Origin: Sphingobacterium nematocida
Lineage (GTDB): Bacteria > Bacteroidota > Bacteroidia > Sphingobacteriales > Sphingobacteriaceae
Assembly: GCF_900168125.1 (NCBI RefSeq)
Contig: NZ_FUZF01000014.1
Coordinates: forward strand, 85,697 to 149,696
Length of the DNA: 64,000 bases
Direction: 5' to 3'
How positions within the stretch are numbered: the stretch's first letter is position 1; the number at the start of each line of letters is the position of its first letter. The position numbers were made by a program, and so were the translations under genes. Shown here one piece after another: positions 46,468 to 55,866 of the stretch. The notes under the pieces were generated by a model, which ran no database searches, was not told the origin of the DNA, and saw only the letters and a list, made by a program, of their open reading frames with translations.

Positions 46468-48309
46468 ATGATGAAAAATACAATCTTCTTTTTAAAACTG
46501 ATATGCATAAGCTGTTTCACGGGAATATGCGGTTTGGTGCAAGCGCAGGAGCAGTCGAAAATAAATCAAAATCTAGGTAACGGCACCATTCTGAAATCCT
46601 ATGAAGACGATCATCTTTTTAAAAAGCAAAAAGTATATTCGGTGTTCAGTTATCAACTTGCGAAAGCAAAAGATAAAATAGAGAAGACTAAATATTTTGA
46701 TGGCAAAAAATTCAATCTCCTATCCTATATCGAATACTTGCCAGATGGGAGAAAACGATACCAGGAATACGAGTATGATCAGATTGATAGGATTGAGCAA
46801 TACCATTATGACGAAGCATTTAAAAATTTACTGCTTTTAGAACAAATCGAAGACCATAAAAGATTTACTTATCATTGGCTTTTTTATGACAAAGACCAAA
46901 TTCTTGCTGAAGATATCCATTATAGAATATATGGCAATAATGAGTTTGATTATGAGGGCTATACACAGTATCTAAAAAAAAGCATCGGTGATGAACATAT
47001 GATCAGTGTACACAATTTTGATTATGACACCATCCCGGAGCCAGCAGAGACCTACATATTCAAGTTTCCCACCCTCACAAAAGAAACACCTATCCTCGGT
47101 CAAACAAGAAAATCCACCTACAAAATGATGAAGGATTACTACCTGCCCGTAACGTTCAATAGTTACGTAATAGACGGCAGGGATGTTCACTTTAGCTATG
47201 ATGAAAAAGGGCGTATAATAGCCGAAATTTGGCTTAAAAACAATACACTTGAGCATAAAGAAGAATACAGCTATTCGGAAGATGGAAAGGAAAGGATAAA
47301 GCAGGATTACCATATGCGGGGAACACAAAAATCAACCAAAACAACAGGAAGATATGATGCAAATAATAACCTGATATTTAAACAAAGTATAGAATATACA
47401 GGCAATCCTTTAAGCATTGAAACATTTGAGTATAAATACGATTCCGAAAAAAATTGGACAGAAAGAAAAAGCTACCGTCAATCGGTAAATAATGGTATTG
47501 TTGGAGAGCGGATATTGGTGAATATTGAGATTAGAGAAATCACGTATTATTCCGGGACGAATAAACCACGGCAGTTTCAATTACCGCCATTTCCGGCTCA
47601 GGCAGATGCCATCAGAAAAACAATCCCGCAATTGAGTTTCGCAAAGCAGGAACGGATAAATGCTTTTGATAAAGTGGTTGAAAGTGGAAATTTCGAACGT
47701 GAGATTACCCTGAAAGAAGCCGTTGCTATTGATGATTTTACGCCGGAATTCTGGAAACGGGTAAAGCTGGTTTATGGAAATTTAGACGCTGATGCGGATG
47801 AAGAAGCTGTAGCGGTATATGAAACGCCTATTTTGGTAGATCCGGGCTATAAACATTGTTTGGCCGTTTATAAGAAAACAGACAACGGCTGGAGACTTTG
47901 GCACCAGACTACCTCACCAGTTTTATCCACACAAGCCGGTGGAATGATGGGTAACCCCTTTGACGGGATAGCTATTAAACGGAAGTGTATAGTAATCAAC
48001 CATTTTGGAGGCAGCAGGCAAAAATGGAACTATACCCACCGCTACCGCTTTCAGAATAATAATTGGTATGTAATAGGCGCCACCATAAACTTTGGGGCAC
48101 CTTGTGATTATTTCAAGACACTGGACTATAATCTGGTTACGGGCGATATCCTTGTGGATTATGCCACGGAATCCTGTGATGAAAATGGCTTTGCTGATGC
48201 CACGAAACGTGAAGAAAAATTAAAAATAAAAAAAGCACTCCAACTTATGGATGTTTTCACGCCGGGCGAAAATGAAATTGAAATATGGGGTGAGTTGTGG
48301 TATTACTGA
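46468..48309 (+). CDS. Large secreted protein with RHS/YD-like repeats
   Basis: The 613-residue protein has a signal peptide (ending VQAQ). The middle (about 235-350) has repeated YDEKGRIIAEIWL, YSEDGKERIKQDY, YDANNNLIFKQSI and YDSEKNWTERKSY elements, of the YD-repeat type used in antibacterial RHS and surface proteins but too few for a true RHS shell. Near 450 GNLDADADEEAVAVYE resembles an FG-GAP/VCBS calcium loop. No toxin domain is visible at the C-terminus. Co-oriented and tightly spaced with its neighbours. Confidence 0.7.
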   Translation: MMKNTIFFLKLICISCFTGICGLVQAQEQSKINQNLGNGTILKSYEDDHLFKKQKVYSVFSYQLAKAKDKIEKTKYFDGKKFNLLSYIEYLPDGRKRYQEYEYDQIDRIEQYHYDEAFKNLLLLEQIEDHKRFTYHWLFYDKDQILAEDIHYRIYGNNEFDYEGYTQYLKKSIGDEHMISVHNFDYDTIPEPAETYIFKFPTLTKETPILGQTRKSTYKMMKDYYLPVTFNSYVIDGRDVHFSYDEKGRIIAEIWLKNNTLEHKEEYSYSEDGKERIKQDYHMRGTQKSTKTTGRYDANNNLIFKQSIEYTGNPLSIETFEYKYDSEKNWTERKSYRQSVNNGIVGERILVNIEIREITYYSGTNKPRQFQLPPFPAQADAIRKTIPQLSFAKQERINAFDKVVESGNFEREITLKEAVAIDDFTPEFWKRVKLVYGNLDADADEEAVAVYETPILVDPGYKHCLAVYKKTDNGWRLWHQTTSPVLSTQAGGMMGNPFDGIAIKRKCIVINHFGGSRQKWNYTHRYRFQNNNWYVIGATINFGAPCDYFKTLDYNLVTGDILVDYATESCDENGFADATKREEKLKIKKALQLMDVFTPGENEIEIWGELWYY

Positions 48310-48362
48310 TAAAATTTTATGAAGTACTTAAACAAAATATGCCTGAAATCAATTTTAAAAAA

Positions 48363-49034
48363 ATGAAAAGTATATCAATATGGATAACCATGGCACTATT
48401 GTCTTCTTGCCAGACAAACTCTAAAGTTCCTGAAAGAAATAATACAAATACAAGCATTGATTTAACGGAGCAAAAAAAAACACTCAATAAAACCATAAAA
48501 TTCCTATGGCGGGAGGACAAATATGATGAGGAACTTAAGGGGACATATAACCTAATTACCATTAATACTGAGTTTTGTAAGACCATTACGGGACCGGAAA
48601 AGGCTGCATTGGCCTATGTTGCCACTTTTATCGGCAATGAATGTAGTTGGGACGGAAAGGCTACAGCAGGCAGAACCAACCTTAAATGTAAAATACTAAC
48701 GGCTTTGCAATTGGGCTACCAATGTTCGGAACAGCATTTGGGCTTTCTTCGGCAATGGTTCCGAAATGATGAAAAAAACGTGCAAAAACTGGAAAGCTGT
48801 CCCACAATACCCGATGGAGCAACGGTGCAAGATACCTTTGATGAAATCATACTAACTGTTAAAGGAAACCAGATCATCGTTTCCTTTAAAGCCAACGGAG
48901 TAAATATTCGGGAAGGAAGACGGTGGTATTGGACCCAGTCTGATTACTTTGAATTTCGTGAAAACGAAATCCGTTGGTTAAAAAAAGAAAAATCGCCCTT
49001 GACCTATGAAACTTTTAAAATAAGTGCCAATTGA
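48363..49034 (+). CDS. Putative lipoprotein of unknown function
   Basis: From the ATG at 48363 this is a 223-residue lipoprotein (ISIWITMALLSSC). The earlier start at 48297 would overlap the preceding gene and hide the signal peptide. Cysteines in TEFCKTI, NECSWDG, LKCKIL, YQCSEQ and ESCPTI suggest disulfides in the periplasm or outside. No family recognised. Confidence 0.7.
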   Translation: MKSISIWITMALLSSCQTNSKVPERNNTNTSIDLTEQKKTLNKTIKFLWREDKYDEELKGTYNLITINTEFCKTITGPEKAALAYVATFIGNECSWDGKATAGRTNLKCKILTALQLGYQCSEQHLGFLRQWFRNDEKNVQKLESCPTIPDGATVQDTFDEIILTVKGNQIIVSFKANGVNIREGRRWYWTQSDYFEFRENEIRWLKKEKSPLTYETFKISAN

Positions 49035-49159
49035 TACCTTAACGCGTATTCAAGAAAGGATGCTGGTTTTTAGCATCAACTCACTAAAAGAAAAGTGATG
49101 AAATATTTAATATAGGTATTAAGTATTGATATTGGATCCGTTTTGAGAAATGAAAAAAA

Positions 49160-49624
49160 ATGAAAGGATATATAAAAGGAAGCGTTTTTACAACAGTAAT
49201 ATTAATAATCATTTCGTGCAATTCTAATTGTCAGGAAGAAAAAAACATCAAAATAGAACCTTTACATCCTGTTCATTTTGAATTTATTGACAGTGAGGAT
49301 AATTTATGCAATATTGATTATTTTTTCTTAGAGGGAGACTTCCAAATTAATGATGATCTAAAAAACAAATTAAAAGATTTCATTACGAATTATAGCAATA
49401 ACAAAATGTATGCTTTTAATTCTGTTTATATATACAAAGAAACAGAGGTATTAAACAAAGAGTACAGGGGTGATGAAAGTTCATTCGATGGTTTTAATAC
49501 CGATTTGATCGCTTATGTTCGATTTAGGAATAATGAACCCGATATTTTCTATATACTGGAAAAGGGAAGTGTAGTTTTTGATCTGATAGCAGACAAAGAA
49601 GTTGATTTTGAATTTGAACAATAA
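49160..49624 (+). CDS. Small lipoprotein of unknown function
   Basis: A 154-residue protein with lipobox IIISC at about residues 16-20. The mature part is acidic and Asn/Asp/Glu-rich (DFQINDDLKNKLKDFITNYSNN, LIADKEVDFEFEQ). No family recognised. Confidence 0.65.
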   Translation: MKGYIKGSVFTTVILIIISCNSNCQEEKNIKIEPLHPVHFEFIDSEDNLCNIDYFFLEGDFQINDDLKNKLKDFITNYSNNKMYAFNSVYIYKETEVLNKEYRGDESSFDGFNTDLIAYVRFRNNEPDIFYILEKGSVVFDLIADKEVDFEFEQ

Positions 49625-49682
49625 TTTTTTAAAATCAGACTAAATGAAAACGATTTTCAATGTAATATGTAAAAACACAAAA

Positions 49683-50126
49683 ATGAAAATACTAACCTTA
49701 TTCGTATTTATGGCGATAATTTCTTGTGATAGCAAAACCACATTCATTCATTTGCCAAAGCATAGTTCAACGGGAATATATGATCGGGACGGTGCACATA
49801 AAGGAAAAAAATATGTTTACCAGAGCGTCCTTGTCGATAACCCTCCTAAAGACAAGGTAGAATTGGAGAAATTGTTAACTTCCTATCACTTAGAAAACAG
49901 AGACTCCATTTTTTCTGACCGGGAAATGAGTACATTCTTGACCTTGTTTTATCAAAAAAACTATACAACATCTTATTTTATCAACAAAGCAGACGATCCT
50001 GGTGGGTTTTCCAGCGAAATACTCTCTGATTATTATGAAAAATTTGGTATTGCAACAATAGAAACAAAGCGGATAATTGAAGCCAATGAGTTAAAAACAG
50101 AAATTACTTTTAGAGGCAGTCCATAG
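49683..50126 (+). CDS. Small lipoprotein of unknown function
   Basis: From the ATG at 49683 this is 147 residues with signal MKILTLFVFMAIISC; the upstream frame to 49644 adds a poor N-terminus. Mature segment contains SDREMSTFLTLFYQKNY and a C-terminal KRIIEANELKTEITF. No family recognised. It precedes the LytTR regulator by 54 nt. Confidence 0.65.
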   Translation: MKILTLFVFMAIISCDSKTTFIHLPKHSSTGIYDRDGAHKGKKYVYQSVLVDNPPKDKVELEKLLTSYHLENRDSIFSDREMSTFLTLFYQKNYTTSYFINKADDPGGFSSEILSDYYEKFGIATIETKRIIEANELKTEITFRGSP

Positions 50127-50180
50127 CGCCAATAAGATTACAATGATTAACTTCGCTATGTTACTATTCACAACAAAATT

Positions 50181-50927
50181 ATGATGAGTTTACCTAAAAT
50201 CCTTATTGTTGAAGATGAAGCCACTATCAGAAAAGAGTTGGAATGGCTGGTGGACAAAAGACCGGAGTTCGTTCTTTTAGAAAGTGCGGTCTGCGTTGAA
50301 GATGCTGTGAAAAAGATCAATAAATTGAAGCCTGACTTGATTTTAATGGATATACAATTGCCCGATGGCACTGCATTTGAAATATTAAATCAGGTAGCGG
50401 ATACGTCATTTTCTGTGATTTTTATTACCGCTTTTAACCATTTCGCGATAAAGGCCATTAAACACGGCGCTATAGACTATCTGTTGAAACCAATAGACGA
50501 AACAGAACTCTATGAAGCGCTCGACAATTATAATAGCGATTATTCCTCCACTACTTCCGAGCAGATTGAAATTATCAGTGAGCATCAAAAAAGCATCAAG
50601 CAACAAAATTCCAGAATATGTATCGCTACACTAGAAAGTTTAGAGTTTTTAAAAATTACGGATATTATGTGCCTGTCAGGTGACGGCAGCTACACCCATT
50701 TCTATTTAGAAGGTGACAACAGAATTATCAGTTCGAAACCCTTGAAATTTTACGAAGAATTGTTGCCTGCAGATGATTTCATTAAGTGCCATCAATCTCA
50801 CATTGTCAACATTTCATCCGTCGTGAGATACTTGAAATCTGGGTTTGTCGTTTTGAACAATGGTGCCGAAATTCCCGTTTCCACACGTAAAAAGGAAACT
50901 GTCATTAGGCTGCTTTCACAATTATAG
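50181..50927 (+). CDS. LytTR-family response regulator
   Basis: The 248-residue protein has a receiver domain (1-120; acidic pair in VEDEAT, phospho-acceptor D57 in LILMDIQLPDG, Lys in YLLKPIDE) and a C-terminal LytTR DNA-binding domain (about 148-245, ICLSGDGSYTHFYLEG-like core and FIKCHQSHIVNISSVV). It should be phosphorylated by the LytS-type kinase encoded 6 nt downstream. Its targets may include the surrounding secreted-protein genes and perhaps the repeat B sites, which is inference. Confidence 0.92.
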   Translation: MMSLPKILIVEDEATIRKELEWLVDKRPEFVLLESAVCVEDAVKKINKLKPDLILMDIQLPDGTAFEILNQVADTSFSVIFITAFNHFAIKAIKHGAIDYLLKPIDETELYEALDNYNSDYSSTTSEQIEIISEHQKSIKQQNSRICIATLESLEFLKITDIMCLSGDGSYTHFYLEGDNRIISSKPLKFYEELLPADDFIKCHQSHIVNISSVVRYLKSGFVVLNNGAEIPVSTRKKETVIRLLSQL

Positions 50928-50933
50928 CCTGCG

Positions 50934-52844
50934 ATGAGAAACATTCTGTATCTGCTGCTCTTCACGGTCTTACTTTCCTGTCAAAAGAAATTAGAGAAAA
51001 AGGACGTATCACCTACCCAATTGCTTGAACAGTTAAAACAGGAAGCAAAAGGCATTGTAAACAACGATTCCGATAGCAACATCGTTTTTTGGAACCAAAT
51101 GTTGAATCGCTCTGTATATAATCAACAGAACGCATCGCTTGCCTATATCCATTACGAATTAGCCAAAGCGTATGCAAAAACAGATCTGACAAAATCAAAA
51201 ACACATATTGAAACAGCTTTGGGGCTGATTGAAAAAGAAACTGATTTTTTCGACATCAAAGTTTCTATTTACAATGGGCTGGCCAATATTTATCTAATTG
51301 AAGGAAAAACCTTTCAATCCAATCACTATTATAATAAAGCAGCCGCCTTAATTACCGCCCATCCTGATAAAATAGAACCTAATGCACAGATCATCTGTTT
51401 GGTAAATTGCGCCCAGGAAAACTTCAATTCGTCCCAAGTTGAAAAGGCATCTGAACAAAACTATTTAGCCTTACATACAGCAACCAAAAACAAAGGAGAT
51501 TTAGAAGAATACTTTTACCACAACAATCTTTTCAGGATTTATACACAATTGTTTAGAATCTACGAGCATGCCGGCCAATTAGATTCCCTAAAGCTATATA
51601 ATCAGAAAGTTGGCGAAATCTACAAAATTCTGAACAACGATAAAGTGCAACGGTTCTATTACGAGCAAAAAGCTATTATCTATACCGAGGAACAGCAATT
51701 GGATTCGGCCATCATCTACACTAAAAAATGTGAAGCGTTGGATAAAAGGAGTTATGCCGAAACAAAACTGGGTATCCATCAACTTAATCTATATAAAGAT
51801 TATACCAATTTAATTACGCTTCATGCGCTATCAGAGCAATTTTATTCAGCCGAAAAGTACATACAGGCTGCACAGGAAATCGAAGAAACAAGTAGCGTAA
51901 ATTATAGTTCTAAATTCAACAATAGAATGGCGCAGGCCCAATATTATCTTCAAAAAAGAAATCTGGATGCCTACCGTAAACTCCATCTGGAAAGCTTGGC
52001 AATCAAGGATGCTTTGCAGGCCAGCAATAGCGCAAAAGCCATCGCGGAAATATCCGTTTTTTATGATGTAGAAGCCAAAAAGAAATCTATAAGCCAGCTT
52101 AATGAGACGGTTGCAGCTACCAACGAAAAATTGGCAACAAGAACCCTGTTATTGATCATCAGTGGTTTGTTATTCCTTATAGTCATTGGGTTTATCAGCT
52201 TTTATGTATACGTCCACAGGCAAAGAAATCGGCTGGAAGCAAAAGAAAAAATGCTGTTGCAGCAAAAATTGCTGCGAACACAGATGGAGCCCCATTTTAT
52301 TTTCAATACCCTATCGTCCTTACAGAGTTTTATCCGCTTTGAAGAGAAGGAAAAATCGATCAAATATCTCAAATTATTCAGTAAACTGTTAAGAAGCAGT
52401 CTGGAGATGAGCAGAAACGATTATATTTCGTTGGAAGATGAGCTTGAAGCTATAAAAAACTATCTGGCTCTTCAGCAGATGCGCCTTAACCACAACTTTG
52501 AGTTTGATATTTTAATAGCAGATGACATCTTCGGAGCGATGATACCACCCATGCTGATTCAGCCTTTCGTAGAAAATGCGGTAATTCATGGTGTTACACC
52601 CTTGAAGGAAAAAGGAGAAATCCACATTCGTATTGATTTGGATGACCATTTTATAACTGTTGCCATTTTAGACAACGGTAAGGGTAGTAACAAGCCTTCC
52701 GGTCACACGTCGCTGTCAGGAAGTATAGCCAAGGAAAGAATGGAGCTGTTGTTTAAGGAGACTTCCAAAAAAGGTACGATACAAATCACCCAAACGCCAA
52801 ACAGTTACTTGGTCGTTTTAACGATCCCTTATAAAACGACTTAA
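50934..52844 (+). CDS. LytS-type sensor histidine kinase with TPR-like sensor
   Basis: The 636-residue protein begins with a lipoprotein-like segment (LLLFTVLLSC, Cys16, possibly an uncleaved anchor), a long TPR-rich periplasmic region (to about 400), one membrane helix (about 403-425), and a His_kinase domain with phospho-His in QMEPHFIFNTLSSLQSFI and an ATPase domain with MLIQPFVENAVIHG and DNGKGS. It pairs with the LytTR regulator just upstream. Pairing with a TPR sensor is typical of Bacteroidota LytSR systems. Confidence 0.92.
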   Translation: MRNILYLLLFTVLLSCQKKLEKKDVSPTQLLEQLKQEAKGIVNNDSDSNIVFWNQMLNRSVYNQQNASLAYIHYELAKAYAKTDLTKSKTHIETALGLIEKETDFFDIKVSIYNGLANIYLIEGKTFQSNHYYNKAAALITAHPDKIEPNAQIICLVNCAQENFNSSQVEKASEQNYLALHTATKNKGDLEEYFYHNNLFRIYTQLFRIYEHAGQLDSLKLYNQKVGEIYKILNNDKVQRFYYEQKAIIYTEEQQLDSAIIYTKKCEALDKRSYAETKLGIHQLNLYKDYTNLITLHALSEQFYSAEKYIQAAQEIEETSSVNYSSKFNNRMAQAQYYLQKRNLDAYRKLHLESLAIKDALQASNSAKAIAEISVFYDVEAKKKSISQLNETVAATNEKLATRTLLLIISGLLFLIVIGFISFYVYVHRQRNRLEAKEKMLLQQKLLRTQMEPHFIFNTLSSLQSFIRFEEKEKSIKYLKLFSKLLRSSLEMSRNDYISLEDELEAIKNYLALQQMRLNHNFEFDILIADDIFGAMIPPMLIQPFVENAVIHGVTPLKEKGEIHIRIDLDDHFITVAILDNGKGSNKPSGHTSLSGSIAKERMELLFKETSKKGTIQITQTPNSYLVVLTIPYKTT

Positions 52845-52852
52845 TCTTTCCG

Positions 52853-52950
52853 TTTTATTTCAAATTTATACTATATCCATACGCATCTATATTTGCTATC
52901 AGCGTTTTTATATCCCTGAAAAATACTGTCTCATATCTTTTTATATTTCC
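52853..52950 (+). repeat. Intergenic repeat B, copy 1
   Basis: Shares ATTTCAAATTT, TATATCCA, ACG, GCTATCAGCG, TTTTATATCCCTGAA and TTTATATTT, in the same order and spacing, with 55598-55695. It lies after the LytS-type kinase and before the next lipoprotein gene. Confidence 0.75.
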
Positions 52951-53157
52951 TCTATAAAAGAATTCAAACGGATGAGGAGAACTGCAAAATTCGCTTTTAT
53001 ATTACGACGCGATTGTATTGTGCGTAAAGGAGAATTTGTGGAGGTTTGGGTATATACGCTTGCATCTTAAAACTACTTCAAATTGATCAAGGTTGTGGTT
53101 GCGGAGTATTGGATTCCTATACAAACTATTTGGTTGGTCATAATGATAATACCTGTC
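52951..53157 (+). other. Remaining gap before the 53158 gene
   Basis: The 313-nt gap after the kinase is filled by repeat B and then about 200 nt with no clear gene or hairpin; TTG/ATG codons in frame with the next gene exist at 53083 and 53143. Confidence 0.45.
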
Positions 53158-53865
53158 GTGAGAAAAATATTTTTAATGATTTTACCTGTTATGATAAGCT
53201 GCCAAGAAGGCGATACATTTGATTTGTCTAAAATAGACGATAAAACAGAAGTTAGCACAACGTTGGATAATTTGAACATTTCTAATGCCCAAACCCAAAA
53301 CGGATATTGGGAAATAGTAAATAAAGGAGCGAAAGTAGAAGCCAAACTTCAGGATAATGGGAGTATCTCTACAATTTATTCCTTAAAAGGCGAGCAAGAG
53401 GAGAAATTGTTTGCTTTCGCTGATTTTGATATTGAAAAAAATACCGGTGGCAAAATAGTAGAAAATAGCAATAAAATAGTATTTGTAAATATAGCATTGG
53501 AAAAAGCAGAAACATTTAAGGTCTTAAATAAATTAAAAGAGATCTTAGGTGATCCGGATCAAATTATTAATGATAGCGTCTTCTATAATGCGGCAGACAA
53601 CAAAGTGAAATTAATTTTAAAGCATGTTGAGCAGAAAGATGTAAAGAAACAGAAAGACGAATTTGAAGACGAATATCTGGTTTATCCATTACATTTCGTT
53701 TGGAACATAAATGGGTATATCTATAAATACACCTTGTTTATTAATGAAACAGCATTCGGCAACGATTTAGTGATCCTGTCAAATAAAGCCTTTAATGAAA
53801 AGCTAATCTTTGGTTACCATAACCCAAAAGAGGATCCTATATTCAAAAAGTACTATTATGAATGA
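53158..53865 (+). CDS. Lipoprotein of unknown function
   Basis: I use the GTG at 53158 because it gives a clean lipoprotein signal (MRKIFLMILPVMISC). In-frame ATG at 53143 and TTG at 53083 are alternatives. The 235-residue mature protein is acidic, with GDTFDLSKIDDKTEVSTTLDN and VKLILKHVEQKDVKKQKDEFEDE. No family recognised. Confidence 0.65.
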   Translation: MRKIFLMILPVMISCQEGDTFDLSKIDDKTEVSTTLDNLNISNAQTQNGYWEIVNKGAKVEAKLQDNGSISTIYSLKGEQEEKLFAFADFDIEKNTGGKIVENSNKIVFVNIALEKAETFKVLNKLKEILGDPDQIINDSVFYNAADNKVKLILKHVEQKDVKKQKDEFEDEYLVYPLHFVWNINGYIYKYTLFINETAFGNDLVILSNKAFNEKLIFGYHNPKEDPIFKKYYYE

Positions 53866-53913
53866 TTTTAAAACGTTCCGGTTTAGTGGTAGTACATTTG
53901 AGAAAACGCACAT

Positions 53914-54525
53914 ATGAGAAGAAAGATCTACATCATCATAGGAATATTAATACTTGTCATTTTATCAATAGCAGGGTACGTTGTTGTGGACCAATTAAGT
54001 CATTGGGGAAGTCCAACCGGTGGAAGAGGTCCTAATTATCCCTATTTCATTACAAATGAGCCAACAATAGTTAAAAAAATAGTCGTACCAAAAGGAACAA
54101 AACTGACTTATGAAGAGCACTTTTTCAAAGCGGGACAGCAAATTAAAATAATGAATGAAAAAAAGCTCACGGGTATAGAACTACCTGAAGGAAAAACGAT
54201 AGATTGGGGTGGTGTTCCGGTGTTTATGATTATAAAGTTTTACAATCCTGGAATGCAGGGATATTCATTATATCCGGATTTTAACCAATTAAACAACAAT
54301 AAAAAAACTAAATTCTCTAAACTCTGGGAAGGCGCTGGTTGTATTGATGCCTTGGGTATCACCGTGAAAAACACGGATGATTGGTCTTTCAATATCAATA
54401 ATATTACTAAAGTAAGCGATTGCGGTGTAAATAGTTTATACTACATAGATGATGAGAAACGCAAAAAGCAAGAACAGCTTCCAGATGAACTTTATAAAGA
54501 GCTCAAAAAAGTTAATTTGCAGTAG
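53914..54525 (+). CDS. Membrane-anchored protein of unknown function
   Basis: A 203-residue protein with one N-terminal hydrophobic anchor (about 5-24) and a Gly-rich stalk (HWGSPTGGRGPNYPYF). A cysteine pair (GAGCIDAL, VSDCGVN) may form a disulfide. No family recognised. Confidence 0.65.
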   Translation: MRRKIYIIIGILILVILSIAGYVVVDQLSHWGSPTGGRGPNYPYFITNEPTIVKKIVVPKGTKLTYEEHFFKAGQQIKIMNEKKLTGIELPEGKTIDWGGVPVFMIIKFYNPGMQGYSLYPDFNQLNNNKKTKFSKLWEGAGCIDALGITVKNTDDWSFNINNITKVSDCGVNSLYYIDDEKRKKQEQLPDELYKELKKVNLQ

Positions 54526-54605
54526 TTTAATTGTAAATCATTTGCAATATCTTGATATTCCATCCAAGAAAATCTTAACAACTAAGACAAAAAATGATAG
54601 AATCT

Positions 54606-55325
54606 ATGAAACAAACCATCTTTTTAATAATGTTCAATATTCCATTCTTACTTTTTTGTCAGACTCAAAACAACCAATGTAAAATTCTGATAAATGATTT
54701 GGATTTAGGAATAAACGTTAACACTTTTTTTGTTGAAAAAATAATCAAAGAAGATAGTAATCTATACGCTACAGAATACGGAACAACAATTGATGCTATT
54801 GAAGCATTTAAAAAGTACGAAGAAACAAACAACGTAAGCAAAAGTAACTTGACAGAAAAAGATATAGAAAAAGAATTTTATTTTGAAGATGATGAAGAAA
54901 TAAATATAGCTCAACTTTATGCTATAACTCGCTACACAGAAGACGATAAATTGGTATGTTACCAGAATATTTGGTTTCCTAAATTTGAAATTCTAGCCAC
55001 AAATGATGATAAATTTGTGGCTCTTATCGCAGAAAATAGAAAAGTAGCTGAAGAAGATTTTAAACTATTGATTGAAAATTTAGAAAAAGACAAAAAGTTA
55101 AACGCTACAAACTCAGAAAATTTTGAAATGTATTCATTTGATTTTGCGAATTATTATCTTAAGCTTAGAAAAGCCAAACCAAGTTATAGAACTGAATCAA
55201 GTATACAAATACTAGATGCACCTAAAGAGAACATAAAAAAAACAATTGATTTAGAACTTATAATATTAAACAAGTCAGCAAATGAGAAATATTTGAATTG
55301 GTTGAACAAAAATTATGGAAAATAA
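54606..55325 (+). CDS. Secreted protein of unknown function
   Basis: From the ATG at 54606 this is 239 residues with signal MKQTIFLIMFNIPFLLFCQ; the first ATG at 54594 adds four residues only. The mature part is highly Asn/Lys/Glu-rich, fitting the AT-rich base composition here. No family recognised. Its stop overlaps the next gene by 11 nt. Confidence 0.65.
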   Translation: MKQTIFLIMFNIPFLLFCQTQNNQCKILINDLDLGINVNTFFVEKIIKEDSNLYATEYGTTIDAIEAFKKYEETNNVSKSNLTEKDIEKEFYFEDDEEINIAQLYAITRYTEDDKLVCYQNIWFPKFEILATNDDKFVALIAENRKVAEEDFKLLIENLEKDKKLNATNSENFEMYSFDFANYYLKLRKAKPSYRTESSIQILDAPKENIKKTIDLELIILNKSANEKYLNWLNKNYGK

Positions 55326-55536
55326 ATTTTCTAAGTGCTTCATCTTCATGATTTTTATTAGTTGTAACAATCATGGAAAAAAGGATGATTTATGTGTTTT
55401 TGATCAAGCTTATAATTCAACAATTATTGAGTTTAATGGTTTTGAGAAAAATAGTATCTCTAAACTAGAGATACATAATTTGAACAATGAAAAATTTAAT
55501 ATAGAAGCTTATAAAAAGATAGATAGTGAATGGTAA
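55315..55536 (+). CDS. Short lipoprotein, possibly truncated
   Basis: A 73-residue product with a plausible lipoprotein signal (FMIFISC). The mature part is only about 55 residues and stops at KIDSEW without an obvious fold, so it may be the front of a truncated gene. Overlaps the previous gene by 11 nt. Confidence 0.5.
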   Translation: MENKFSKCFIFMIFISCNNHGKKDDLCVFDQAYNSTIIEFNGFEKNSISKLEIHNLNNEKFNIEAYKKIDSEW

Positions 55537-55597
55537 AAATAAAAACGACTTAGATAAATGCTAAAAAGCAGCAGTTCAATTATTAAAGCAAAATCAC

Positions 55598-55695
55598 ATT
55601 TCATTTCAAATTTGGAATATATCCACACGAATTTACATTCGCTATCAGCGCTTTTATATCCCTGAAGAATAGTGCCTTTTGGCTGTTTATATTTG
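55598..55695 (+). repeat. Intergenic repeat B, copy 2
   Basis: Matches 52853-52950 over about 100 nt as described there. Here it ends in a TATATTTG -7-like element (55688-55695), which copy 1 has as TATATTTC. The whole 330-nt gap to the next gene contains no other gene. Confidence 0.75.
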
Positions 55696-55866
55696 AGTAT
55701 GCATAGAGAACTCAAAAAAGTTAAATGAAAACAATCGTCATCTCTTTATCAATCATAGCCTGGATTTAAAGTTAAACCAAATGAAAAATGAACATAAAAA
55801 TGGGCTAAAAATGTTTGACCAACATGTAGAAAATAAAACGAAATGATAATTTAACTGGATAAACAA

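Noticed and set aside
46468..48309. RHS toxin gene
   Set aside because: Only four YD-like repeats and no shell or C-terminal toxin junction motif; length and context do not support a polymorphic toxin.
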